From contig JAFGNI010000165.1 in NCBI GenBank assembly GCA_016927095.1, positions 1 through 15,463 of the forward strand: DNA of 15,463 nt. Reading direction: 5' to 3'. Positions within the stretch are counted from its first letter, which is position 1; each line of letters starts with the position of its first letter. This document shows positions 7,221-14,487 of this stretch, piece after piece. The stretch is from Anaerolineae bacterium (GTDB lineage Bacteria; Chloroflexota; Anaerolineae; B4-G1; SLSP01). The position numbers and the translations under genes are program-made. The notes beneath the pieces were generated by a model, which ran no database searches, was not told the DNA's origin, and saw only the letters and a list, made by a program, of their open reading frames with translations.

Positions 7221-7664
7221 ATGAATGTGACCCGATTTGAGGACGCTGTCGCGATGGCGCAGGCACGCCAACACGTGTGGATCAGTACGGCTGACGCGCT
7301 GGGCGTGCCGCATATCGCCTCGGTGGGGGACTTCCGCGTTGAAGACGGGGGCACCATCGTGTTGAGCGATTGGGCGTGTCCTGTGACGCTGATGAACCTG
7401 AAGTCCAACACCAGCATCACGTTGGTGGTCTGGGATGTCAACACCGACCAAGGGTATCAGATCCTGGGTCAGGTGGAAGATATCAAGCCCTTGGCTCGCA
7501 TCAGCGAGGACGGGCTTGCTGAGGCTACTGTTGGCGATCGTGAGCTGTGGGTGAAACCTCATCAGGTCTATGCTTTCAGCCACGCCCCTCACGACGACGT
7601 GGAGGCGATCCCGCCGGGCATGACGTACACGCGTCTCGATCATAGCATCGGCTCCTCGCTCTAG
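7221..7664 (+). CDS. Pyridoxamine 5'-phosphate oxidase-like flavin-binding protein
   Basis: About 147 residues with the split-barrel fold pattern of PNPOx-like flavoproteins: HVWISTADALGVPHIAS, then GTIVLSDWACPVTLMNL, then ITLVVWD, then the strand GYQILGQVEDI. Such proteins bind FMN, F420 or heme and act as small reductases or oxidases. It is too short and divergent to call true PdxH. Two starts are possible. ATG 7167 overlaps the PfpI stop by 8 bases and adds 18 residues that do not look like the family. ATG 7221 has GAGG eight bases upstream (7209-7212) and begins where the fold begins, so I prefer it. Pairing with a PfpI protein suggests redox or carbonyl stress, as context only. Confidence 0.82.
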   Translation: MNVTRFEDAVAMAQARQHVWISTADALGVPHIASVGDFRVEDGGTIVLSDWACPVTLMNLKSNTSITLVVWDVNTDQGYQILGQVEDIKPLARISEDGLAEATVGDRELWVKPHQVYAFSHAPHDDVEAIPPGMTYTRLDHSIGSSL

Positions 7665-7693
7665 ATACCTGCTCTCGATCAGTTGCACGCTAT

Positions 7694-7734
7694 GGGCCAC
7701 GAGGATTTGGCCCGCGCTCTACGTCGATGCGGGC
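7694..7734 (+). other. Two mutually exclusive hairpins in the 89-base gap before the DUF4203-type gene
   Basis: GGGCCA (7694-7699) pairs with TGGCCC (7708-7713), and GCCCGC (7710-7715) pairs with GCGGGC (7729-7734). The two stems share bases 7710-7713, so only one can form. This could be attenuator-like, or chance in GC-rich sequence. No T-tract follows either stem. Confidence 0.2.
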
Positions 7735-7753
7735 ACACCGGGAAAGGCTGGAT

Positions 7754-8266
7754 ATGACCACTATCAATGTGTTGCTGGGCTTACTCCTGCTCCTCCTTGG
7801 ACGCCAACTCTACTGGCTCTTTGTCGGTGGGCTGGGGTTTGTGACGGCAGTGGAACTGGTGACGCGCCTGTCTGTCGCCTGGCCGAACTGGCTGGTGTTG
7901 CTCGTAGCAGTATTTGCCGGGATCACCGGTGCCCTCCTGGCGATCTTTCTGCAGGAGGCCGCCGTGGGCATTGCGGGCTTCTTGGCGGGTGGCTTCGTGG
8001 CCTTGGGCTTCCTGGATATCCTAGGGGCACAGTCGCCCGCCCTCACCTGGATCGTGGCGGTCATCGTTGGCGTCACTGGCCTGATCCTCGCGATCGCCCT
8101 CTTTGACTGGGCGCTGATCATCCTCTCGTCGCTCACCGGCGCGTCACTCCTGGTGCGTGGTTTCGCTTTCAGCCAACCCGCGGCCTTGTTGGTCTTCGTC
8201 TTGACAACCGTGGCAGGTATCATCGTGCAGGCCCGCGCGTGGGACCGCACGCAGCACGCAAGATAG
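7754..8266 (+). CDS. DUF4203-type multi-pass membrane protein
   Basis: A 170-residue, almost wholly hydrophobic protein with about six or seven transmembrane segments separated by very short loops. The Gly/Ala-rich helices, the GGLGFVTAVEL segment and the FAGITGALLAIFLQEAAVGIAGFLAGG stretch resemble DUF4203 (TM198-like) proteins, whose function is not known. Alternative in-frame starts exist at 7727. ATG 7754 is preferred because AAAGG lies 6-10 bases upstream and the hydrophobic region begins at once. It ends with the basic tail WDRTQHAR, likely cytosolic. It sits between a flavoprotein and a lipoprotein gene, with 14 bases to the latter's start. Confidence 0.72.
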   Translation: MTTINVLLGLLLLLLGRQLYWLFVGGLGFVTAVELVTRLSVAWPNWLVLLVAVFAGITGALLAIFLQEAAVGIAGFLAGGFVALGFLDILGAQSPALTWIVAVIVGVTGLILAIALFDWALIILSSLTGASLLVRGFAFSQPAALLVFVLTTVAGIIVQARAWDRTQHAR

Positions 8267-8270
8267 CCTG

Positions 8271-8280
8271 GGAGGTGATC
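8271..8280 (+). promoter_or_regulatory. Extended 10-base Shine-Dalgarno site before a TTG start
   Basis: GGAGGTGATC is a full 10-base match to the usual complement of the 16S 3' end (GGAGGTGATC within TAAGGAGGTGATCC). It lies directly upstream of TTG 8281, with five bases between GGAGG and the start. The in-frame GTG at 8275 lies inside this site and is not a likely start. Confidence 0.7.
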
Positions 8281-8847
8281 TTGCTGCAAACGACCAGCCG
8301 CCGGGCCGTTCGCCTAGGCGCGATAGCTGTCGCCGCCTTTATGCTCCTGACAGCCTGTGACCGCGTGCCCGGTAGTCCCACGAGCGCTGCAACAGAGCCG
8401 GCGATACCGCCAGAGATCACCGCGTCAGGGCCATCGCAGTCAGTGCCCACAGCACCGGCGACGCCAGCGGTGGCTGACGTGACCGCTCTTGAGGTCACCG
8501 GCGATGCCCAGGCCTATCGCTTTGCGGTTGAGGTAAGCAGTCCGGATCTGGGCTGCGACCTGTACGCGGATTGGTGGGAGGTCCTGCGCGAGGACGGTAC
8601 GCTGGTCTACCGGCGCATTCTGGCGCATAGCCACGTTGACGAGCAGCCTTTTGTGCGGTCTGGAGGCCCTGTGGCAATCGGGCCCGATACCGTTGTGGTG
8701 GTGCGGGCGCATATGCACCCGACCGGCTACGGCGGTGCGGCACTGAGGGGGACCGTGGCGGGCGGCTTTGCAGAGGCGGATGTTGCGGCGGACTTCGCAG
8801 CAGAAGTGGAAGATAGCGCGCCCCAGCCCGAGAGCTGTGCGTTCTAG
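8281..8847 (+). CDS. Putative lipoprotein with two His-x-His motifs
   Basis: A 188-residue secreted lipoprotein. A type II signal peptide has basic SRR (6-8) and R11, a hydrophobic core and the lipobox L23-T-A-C26, so Cys26 would be lipidated and the protein held on the outer face of the membrane. A Pro/Thr/Ser/Ala-rich linker (~28-65) leads to a beta-rich domain (~66-175) with WWEVLREDG, RRILAHSHVDEQPF and VVVRAHMHPTGYGG. H116-S-H118 and H144-M-H146 could together bind a metal. C92 and C186 could form a disulfide. I do not recognise a named family. The start is TTG 8281, chosen by the extended ribosome site; the upstream GTG at 8239 would overlap the previous gene and spoil the signal peptide. 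It lies between a membrane protein and a phosphatase gene. Confidence 0.82.
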   Translation: MLQTTSRRAVRLGAIAVAAFMLLTACDRVPGSPTSAATEPAIPPEITASGPSQSVPTAPATPAVADVTALEVTGDAQAYRFAVEVSSPDLGCDLYADWWEVLREDGTLVYRRILAHSHVDEQPFVRSGGPVAIGPDTVVVVRAHMHPTGYGGAALRGTVAGGFAEADVAADFAAEVEDSAPQPESCAF

Positions 8848-8868
8848 GGGCCGGATGGGCTGGACGGT

Positions 8869-10005
8869 ATGAAGGACTGGCAGAAGACGATCGCGCCTTG
8901 GGTACGCCGGGTCGAGAGAGTCTACGATAGACTGAAGTACGGGCTCTATGGGGCGTTAGGTGGGCCCGGCGCTGTGAAGATCGTGCCTTACCGGGGATAT
9001 GGCACCGCGGAGAAGCTGTTCCTGATGGGCCGCGTCCTGAAGGACCGTGGCATCAACGCTGCAAGCGAGCACGATAGCCTCTGGCGCAACCTCATCAATA
9101 TGGCGAAGCGGATGGCCAGCCGGGAGGTCCCGCACGCGCGATTGCTGGCCCGGTTTCGTGACGTTGAGAAGGAGGTCACTGCCGACGAGGAAGGTATGTT
9201 CCGCGTCTGGATTGAGCCTCGCCAGCCGCTGACGGCGCATCAGATGTGGCAGACGGTAGACCTCGTTCTCTTGGAGCCCTCCGGCGACCCGGAGCAGGGC
9301 CCGGTGCGCGCCACCGGGAAGGTCTTGGTGCCGGCGCCCACCGCCACCTTTGGGGTCATCAGCGACATCGATGATACGGTGTTGCAGACCGGTACGCCGC
9401 ATATGCTTCAGATGCTGCGTAACGTCATGCTCGGCAATGCGCGGACACGGTTGCCCTTGCCGGGGGTTGCGGCCCTCTATCAAGCTCTGCACGCGGGCCG
9501 GACTGGGCACGATGCGAACCCGCTGCTCTATGTATCAAACAGCCCTTGGAACCTATACGACCTCTTGGTGGAGTTTTTCCAGTTGCACGACATACCTGTT
9601 GGGCCGGTGTTGTTCCTCCGGAACTGGGGGGTCTACGAGGATGAACTGTGGCCGACCGATCAGCGGAAACACAAACTGCCGGTCATCCGGCAGATGATGG
9701 ATCTCTACCAGGATCTGTCCTTCATCTTGATCGGCGACAGCAGCGAGTCCGATCCCGAGATCTACTACGAGATCGTCCGGCAGTATCCGGGGCGGGTGCT
9801 CGCCATCTATGTGCGCAACGTAGGAAAGGATCTGGAACGTCCTAGGGCGATCCGGCGATTGGCAGAACGCGTCGTCGAGGCCGGGAGCGCGCTGGTCCTG
9901 GCCGATGACAGCCTTGCGCTGGCCCGACATGCCCTCAGGCAAGGCTGGATCAGATCCCAGGCCCTGCAGGAGATCGCAGATCAGGCCTATGGAAGACCAA
10001 CGTGA
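8869..10005 (+). CDS. App1-family (DUF2183) HAD phosphatase, putative phosphatidate phosphatase
   Basis: A 378-residue protein. The N-terminal half (~35-155) has the IVPYRGYGT...GRVL start typical of bacterial DUF2183 proteins and a beta-rich region. The C-terminal half is the App1 HAD-like catalytic domain: motif I D166-I-D168-D-T170, motif II YVSNSPWN (S223), a Lys in RKHK (267 or 269), and motif IV GDSSESD (D290, D295). Yeast App1 is a Mg-dependent phosphatidate phosphatase acting at membranes; bacterial members are little studied, so lipid phosphatase activity is inferred from family. No signal peptide or membrane helix is seen, so it should be cytosolic or peripheral. The start lacks a clear ribosome site and is 21 bases after the lipoprotein stop, consistent with read-through from the cluster. 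Confidence 0.88.
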   Translation: MKDWQKTIAPWVRRVERVYDRLKYGLYGALGGPGAVKIVPYRGYGTAEKLFLMGRVLKDRGINAASEHDSLWRNLINMAKRMASREVPHARLLARFRDVEKEVTADEEGMFRVWIEPRQPLTAHQMWQTVDLVLLEPSGDPEQGPVRATGKVLVPAPTATFGVISDIDDTVLQTGTPHMLQMLRNVMLGNARTRLPLPGVAALYQALHAGRTGHDANPLLYVSNSPWNLYDLLVEFFQLHDIPVGPVLFLRNWGVYEDELWPTDQRKHKLPVIRQMMDLYQDLSFILIGDSSESDPEIYYEIVRQYPGRVLAIYVRNVGKDLERPRAIRRLAERVVEAGSALVLADDSLALARHALRQGWIRSQALQEIADQAYGRPT

Positions 10006-10054
10006 CCCCGCCTTATGCACTGAGTTCAGAAGCGGAAGCAACGTGGCCCATCAT

Positions 10055-10081
10055 TTGACAACCGGCATCCCCAAGTAAGAT
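10055..10081 (+). promoter_or_regulatory. Candidate promoter ahead of the cytochrome/flavocytochrome pair
   Basis: A perfect TTGACA (10055-10060) is followed by TAAGAT (10076-10081) after a short 15-base spacer. It lies in the 218-base gap between the App1 gene and the cytochrome gene, about 140 bases before the latter's start. The rest of that gap holds no convincing ORF or terminator. By eye only. Confidence 0.35.
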
Positions 10082-10209
10082 TGAGCCTGTAACACAACGA
10101 TGGTCGCATTCGTGCCATTCCCTCGGCCCTTAGGCAGGCGGCATAGCCTGGCGGTGCCAAGGTGGGGTGCTCGGTGAGTTTGTCTGGCGCAACGCATTCA
10201 TATCCCAGT

Positions 10210-10214
10210 GGAGG
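10210..10214 (+). promoter_or_regulatory. Shine-Dalgarno site fixing the cytochrome GTG start
   Basis: GGAGG lies nine bases before GTG 10224. It sets the start so that the signal anchor begins with NRKNLL, as expected for an export signal; the longer in-frame reading from 10167 lacks such a site. Confidence 0.65.
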
Positions 10215-10223
10215 AAGTGTACC

Positions 10224-11348
10224 GTGAACCGTAAGAACCTCTTGATTGTGACGGCGTTTCTCATTATCGTCGCCGCCTTAATCGTGATCTTCGTTGAGGC
10301 GCGCGCTGAGCCTGTTGAGGCCCTCAGCCAGAAGTGGGGCATATCAGGGCATGCCAACTGGACATCCGAGTCGTTTGTCCATTGGGATGAGGATGAGCCC
10401 CCGGTCATCCCGGTAAACTGTGCCAAGTGCCACAGCACCTATGGCTATCTGGATTTCCTGGGTGAGGATGGGACGGCGGCGGGGACGGTGGACGCCGAGG
10501 CCCAGACCGGTTCGGTGATCTTCTGCAATGTCTGCCACAATGAGTCGGCCCACGCGATGACGGCGGTGACATTCCCGTCGGGCGATGAGATCACCGGTCT
10601 GGGACCTGAGGCCTCGTGTCTCGTATGCCATCAGGGTCGCCAGTCGACGGTGAGCGTGAATGAGGCCATTGCCGGGCTGCCGGATGATGAGATGTCTGAG
10701 GACCTTGGCTTCATCAACGTTCACTACTATGTCGCCGCCGCGACCAAGATGGGAACGGAAGTCCGAGGCGCGTACGAGTATGCTGGTCGCGCCTATGCCG
10801 GTTTCTTTGAGCACGCTGCTCAAGTGCGATGGTGCCCGGAGTGTCACGACCCGCACAGCTTGGCCATCACGCCGGATGAGTGCAGCCCCTGCCACCTGAA
10901 CGTCGTCAACTACGGGGACCTGCGCGACATCCGTACGAGCCCGGCTGATTACGACGGTGACGGCAATGTGACTGAGGGCGTGGATGGGGAGATCGCAGGC
11001 CTACATGCTGCGCTCTACGCCGCCATTCAGGACTACGCAGCCTCAGTCCTCGATGCGCCGATTGTCTATAGCCCAGATAGCTATCCTTACTACATGAATG
11101 ACACAGACGGTGACGGCGAAACCGATGCTGAGGAGATCAGTGGCGGCAACAGCTATGGGAGTTGGACGCCGCGGTTGGTGCGAACGACCTATAACTACCA
11201 TTTTGTGCAAAAGGATCCGGGGGCCTTCGCCCACAATCCTGCCTACATCGTGCAGATACTACACGACAGTCTTGAGGATCTCAGCCAGGCAGTCCCGGTC
11301 GATATGTCCTCTTTCGTCCGTCCCTCTGAGTCAGGTCAAACGAACTAG
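10224..11348 (+). CDS. Membrane-anchored pentaheme c-type cytochrome with calcium-binding motif
   Basis: A 374-residue protein with an N-terminal signal anchor (NRKN, hydrophobic ~6-24) and five CXXCH c-heme sites: CAKCH 66-70, CNVCH 101-105, CLVCH 132-136, CPECH 204-208 and CSPCH 220-224. The fourth reads CHDPH, as in many multiheme cytochromes. Numerous other His residues (such as H43, H110, H167 and H197) could be distal ligands. The C-terminal third has no heme but carries DYDGDG (242-247) and an exact DxDxDGxxDxxE calcium site (D293-E304). It would sit on the outer face of the membrane and pass electrons. The next gene, 9 bases on, is a flavocytochrome b, the obvious partner. Whether it ends at an extracellular metal, a quinone or another cytochrome is unknown. 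Heme attachment needs a c-type maturation system not seen here. Confidence 0.92.
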   Translation: MNRKNLLIVTAFLIIVAALIVIFVEARAEPVEALSQKWGISGHANWTSESFVHWDEDEPPVIPVNCAKCHSTYGYLDFLGEDGTAAGTVDAEAQTGSVIFCNVCHNESAHAMTAVTFPSGDEITGLGPEASCLVCHQGRQSTVSVNEAIAGLPDDEMSEDLGFINVHYYVAAATKMGTEVRGAYEYAGRAYAGFFEHAAQVRWCPECHDPHSLAITPDECSPCHLNVVNYGDLRDIRTSPADYDGDGNVTEGVDGEIAGLHAALYAAIQDYAASVLDAPIVYSPDSYPYYMNDTDGDGETDAEEISGGNSYGSWTPRLVRTTYNYHFVQKDPGAFAHNPAYIVQILHDSLEDLSQAVPVDMSSFVRPSESGQTN

Positions 11349-11357
11349 GATACAGCC

Positions 11358-12719
11358 ATGACAATCAACATGCCCACACAACCACGTGCGACGGTGAACA
11401 CCCAGAGATTGGCGATCAGCCGGGCCTTCTGGATTGCCGTCTATGTTCTGATGATCGTCTCCCCACTCATCATCCTGGTGCTGGGGGGGCGACCGATAGA
11501 GCGCGAACCGTTGCGCGAACTCTCTGTGATCCTGGCCTTTGTCGGCTTTTCCTTGATGGGGTTGCAGTTCGTGCCGACAGCGCGCCTGCCCATGTTCTCG
11601 AATCTCTTCGATATGGACACGCTCTATGCGCTACATCACAGGCTGTCCATTGCCGCCTTCGTGGCGGTATTGGCACATCCTATCCTGCTTTTTGTCAACA
11701 ACCCCTTCACGTTGCGGCTGCTCAATGTCTTCACGGCGCCGTGGCGGGCGCGGGCAGCCGTCGCCGCTACGTTGTTCCTCATCGTGCTGGTGGTCACATC
11801 GGTCTGGCGCAAGCAGCTTGAAATCCACTATGAAGCTTGGCACTGGGTGCACGACATCCTCTCGATGCTGATCGCGGGGTTTGCGCTCTATCACATCTTC
11901 AAGATCAACTACTACACAGCTGTGCCGGCGCAGCGTATCCTGTGGATTGTGCTCGCCGTCCTGTGGGCCATGATGATTGGCTACACTCGCCTTGTGAGAC
12001 CCTGGATGCTGCTACGGCGCCCTTACGAAGTGACAGAGGTGAAGGAGGAATACGGCGAAGCCTGGACATTGACCGTGAAGCCGGTGGGCCATCGGGGTCT
12101 CATCTTCCGACCTGGGCAATTCGCCTGGCTGGTAGCCTGGAAGTCGCCCTTTGCGATCAGCTACCATCCGTTCTCGTTTTCCTCGAGCGCGGTGCAGCCC
12201 GAGCGGCTGCAGTTCACGATCAAGGAGTTGGGGGATTGGACTAACACGGTCAAGGAGATGGCTGTGGGCAAGACGATCTATGTCGACGGTCCCTACGGCG
12301 TCTTCGGCCCGGACATGCACGATGCCCCTGGCTACGTCTTCATCGCCGGCGGGAGCGGCGTAGCGCCGTTCATGAGTATGTTGCGTACCTTTGCCGATCG
12401 CGGCGACCAGCGCCCCGTGCAGTTCTACTACGGCAACTGGAAGTGGGATACGATTATCTGCCGCGATGAGTTGGCTGCGCTTGAGGAGCGGTTGAACCTG
12501 GAGCTTGTTCACGTTCTGGAGGAACCGCCGGAGGGTTGGGAGGGCGAGGTCGGCTATGTCACGCCGCAGCTCCTGGACCGCCGCCTCCCCAGGGCCCGCG
12601 CTGACTACGAATACTTCCTCTGTGGGCCATTGATCATGATTGACAAAGTGGAGGAAGCGCTGGAAGGGCTGGGCGTTTCCAAGCGCCGAATCCACTCGGA
12701 GAAATACGAGATGGCTTAG
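11358..12719 (+). CDS. Ferric-reductase/NOX-type transmembrane flavocytochrome b
   Basis: A 453-residue membrane oxidoreductase. Residues ~22-215 hold about six transmembrane helices of the ferric-reductase-like domain, with His pairs fit for two b-hemes: H93/H94 with H107, and H162/H165 with H179. Residues ~223-320 are an FAD domain (HPFSFSS 270-276; RPGQF 251-255). Residues ~325-453 are an NAD(P)-binding domain (GGSGVAPF 331-338; CGP 422-424; C-terminal SEKYEMA). In the family, electrons go from cytosolic NAD(P)H via FAD and heme b across the membrane to metal, oxygen or a protein acceptor. Here the upstream pentaheme cytochrome c is the likely acceptor. Spacing is 9 bases upstream and 3 bases downstream to polX, so all three are probably cotranscribed. 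AGGA (11347-11350) is a weak ribosome site. Confidence 0.92.
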   Translation: MTINMPTQPRATVNTQRLAISRAFWIAVYVLMIVSPLIILVLGGRPIEREPLRELSVILAFVGFSLMGLQFVPTARLPMFSNLFDMDTLYALHHRLSIAAFVAVLAHPILLFVNNPFTLRLLNVFTAPWRARAAVAATLFLIVLVVTSVWRKQLEIHYEAWHWVHDILSMLIAGFALYHIFKINYYTAVPAQRILWIVLAVLWAMMIGYTRLVRPWMLLRRPYEVTEVKEEYGEAWTLTVKPVGHRGLIFRPGQFAWLVAWKSPFAISYHPFSFSSSAVQPERLQFTIKELGDWTNTVKEMAVGKTIYVDGPYGVFGPDMHDAPGYVFIAGGSGVAPFMSMLRTFADRGDQRPVQFYYGNWKWDTIICRDELAALEERLNLELVHVLEEPPEGWEGEVGYVTPQLLDRRLPRARADYEYFLCGPLIMIDKVEEALEGLGVSKRRIHSEKYEMA

Positions 12720-12722
12720 GTT

Positions 12723-14441
12723 ATGCCCGTTCTGAATGCTGAAGTTGCGGATATCTTCCGCAAGGTCGCAGACCTGCTGGAGATTGAGGGCGCCAATCCG
12801 TTCAGGGTGCGGGCCTACCGGAACGCCGCCCGCACGGTGGAGGAGTTGCCCCGCAGTGTGAACGAGATGGTCGCGGATGATGCGGACCTGACCGAGCTCT
12901 CCGGCATCGGCGACGACCTGGCAGCCAAGATCAAAGAGATTGTGCGCACCGGCGGTCTCCAGCAACTGGAGGAGATCGAGGCGCGGACGCCCGCCGAGCT
13001 GGCGGAGATGCTCGACGTCGCTGGCTTGGGCCCTAAGCGGGTGCAGCAGATCCACGAGGAGCTGGACGTCAATACGCTCGAGGAGCTGGAGGCGCACGCT
13101 GAGGCGGGCGATATCGAGGCACTCCACGGGCTAGGCGAGAAGACACAGGCGAAGATCCTCGAGGAACTCCAGCGGGAGGACGAGAACGCGGGGCGCACGC
13201 GCCTTGACAGGGCCGACGAGGTCGCGCAACCCCTCGTGGCTTATCTGCACGATCTTGATAGTGTCGATCGCGTGGAGGTGGCTGGGAGCTATCGTCGCCG
13301 GAAGGAGACGGTGGGCGATCTGGACATACTCGTCACCAGTTCTGAAGGCGCAGCCGTGATCACGGCCTTCACGCAGTATGAAGATGTGGACGAGATCATC
13401 TCGCAGGGCGAGACCAAATCGACGGTGCTCTTGCGCTCAGGGATGCAGGTCGATCTCCGGGTAGTGCCCAAGGAAAGCTACGGCGCGGCGCTTTTCTACT
13501 TCACAGGATCAAAGGCCCACAACGTCGCAATCCGGAATCTCGCTGTGGATCAGGGCCGTAAGGTGAATGAGTACGGCGTCTTCGAGGATGAGGCGCGCAT
13601 CGCCGGTGAGACGGAGACGGGGATCTATGAGCTGTTCGACCTGCCCTTCATCCCGCCCGAACTGCGGGAGGACCGGGGCGAGATCGAGACGGCTCGCCAG
13701 GGAGAGCTGCCCAAGCTGGTGACCCTGGATGATGTCCGCGGCGACCTCCAGGTCCATACAAAGGCCAGCGACGGCAACGCCACGCTGGAGGAGATGGCGG
13801 AAGGTGCGCGTGACCTTGGCTACGCCTACATCGCGATCACGGACCATTCGCCGCACCTTGGCGTCACCCAAGGACTGGATGAAGAGGCCTTGCGAGAGCG
13901 GATTGAGGAGATAGACGCACTCAACGAGAGCTATCAGGATTTCCGCGTGCTCAAGGGGATCGAGGTCGACATCCTCAAGGATGGCTCCCTCGATCTGTCC
14001 GACGATGTCCTCAAGCGCCTCGACATCGTCCTAGGAGCGGTACACTCGAACTTTGATCTGTCGCGCGAGGATCAGACCGAGCGCATGATTCGGGCGATGG
14101 ACAACCCCAACTTCATGATCTTGGCGCACCCCACGGGCCGGCGCATCGGGAAACGCCCCGGTTACGATGTCGATGTGGAGCGGCTGATTGAGGCTGCCCT
14201 GGAGCGCGGCTGTTACATGGAGATCAACGCCAGCCCGGAACGACTCGACTTGAACGACGTCCATGCGCGGATGGCAAAGCAGATGGGGCTAAAGCTGGCT
14301 ATCTCCACGGATGCCCATCGCGTGAGTGGTCTGCAGACGATGCGCTTCGGCGTGGACCAGGCCCGGCGCGGTTGGCTTGAGGCCAAGGATGTGCTCAATA
14401 CACTCACCTGGGAGGATCTCAGAGACCAGTTCAAGAGATAA
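12723..14441 (+). CDS. polX: DNA polymerase X with PHP domain
   Basis: A 572-residue family X polymerase for gap filling in base excision repair. The order is an N-terminal 8-kDa-like region; helix-hairpin-helix motifs LSGIGDDLAAKI (59-70), VAGLGPKRVQQI (99-110) and LHGLGEKTQAKI (134-145); the nucleotidyl-transferase palm GSY...GDLD with catalytic D199, D201 and D244; and YFTGS (259-263). The C-terminal PHP domain carries metal ligands H345, D350, D374, H375, E414, H441, H469, D530 and H532, and in this family gives 3'-5' exonuclease or AP-site activity. The first His of the usual PHP HxH is Gln (Q343), which I believe is also seen in other bacterial PolX. Length is normal for bacterial PolX. 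It starts 3 bases after the flavocytochrome stop, with a weak ribosome site, so coupled translation is likely. Confidence 0.95.
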   Translation: MPVLNAEVADIFRKVADLLEIEGANPFRVRAYRNAARTVEELPRSVNEMVADDADLTELSGIGDDLAAKIKEIVRTGGLQQLEEIEARTPAELAEMLDVAGLGPKRVQQIHEELDVNTLEELEAHAEAGDIEALHGLGEKTQAKILEELQREDENAGRTRLDRADEVAQPLVAYLHDLDSVDRVEVAGSYRRRKETVGDLDILVTSSEGAAVITAFTQYEDVDEIISQGETKSTVLLRSGMQVDLRVVPKESYGAALFYFTGSKAHNVAIRNLAVDQGRKVNEYGVFEDEARIAGETETGIYELFDLPFIPPELREDRGEIETARQGELPKLVTLDDVRGDLQVHTKASDGNATLEEMAEGARDLGYAYIAITDHSPHLGVTQGLDEEALRERIEEIDALNESYQDFRVLKGIEVDILKDGSLDLSDDVLKRLDIVLGAVHSNFDLSREDQTERMIRAMDNPNFMILAHPTGRRIGKRPGYDVDVERLIEAALERGCYMEINASPERLDLNDVHARMAKQMGLKLAISTDAHRVSGLQTMRFGVDQARRGWLEAKDVLNTLTWEDLRDQFKR

Positions 14442-14447
14442 TCGTTA

Positions 14448-14455
14448 GTCCGGAC
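14448..14455. repeat. 8-bp palindrome GTCCGGAC in the polX-ligA gap
   Basis: A perfect palindrome lies 6 bases after the polX stop, in the 61-base gap before ligA. It has no T-tract, so it is not a terminator. It may be chance. No convincing promoter is seen in the gap. Confidence 0.2.
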
Positions 14456-14487
14456 ATGCGAAGGGTCAGGGTCTGTGCAGTTGATAG

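Noticed and set aside
10006..10223. Possible riboswitch or small RNA in the gap before the cytochrome gene
   Set aside because: Only a weak 5-bp hairpin (CAGGC/GCCTG) is seen and no known riboswitch core motif was found; beyond the candidate promoter I see nothing.
12012..13127. A 371-codon open frame on the - strand across flavocytochrome and polX
   Set aside because: It is antisense to two genes with clear motifs and spans their junction; a frame shadow.
13744..13776. Loss of the first His of the PHP HxH motif in PolX (Q343) as a sign of inactivity
   Set aside because: I believe Gln at this place is also common in other bacterial PolX proteins, and the other metal ligands are present.
14463..14473. 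GGGTC-A-GGGTC short direct repeat before ligA
   Set aside because: Too short and single; likely chance.
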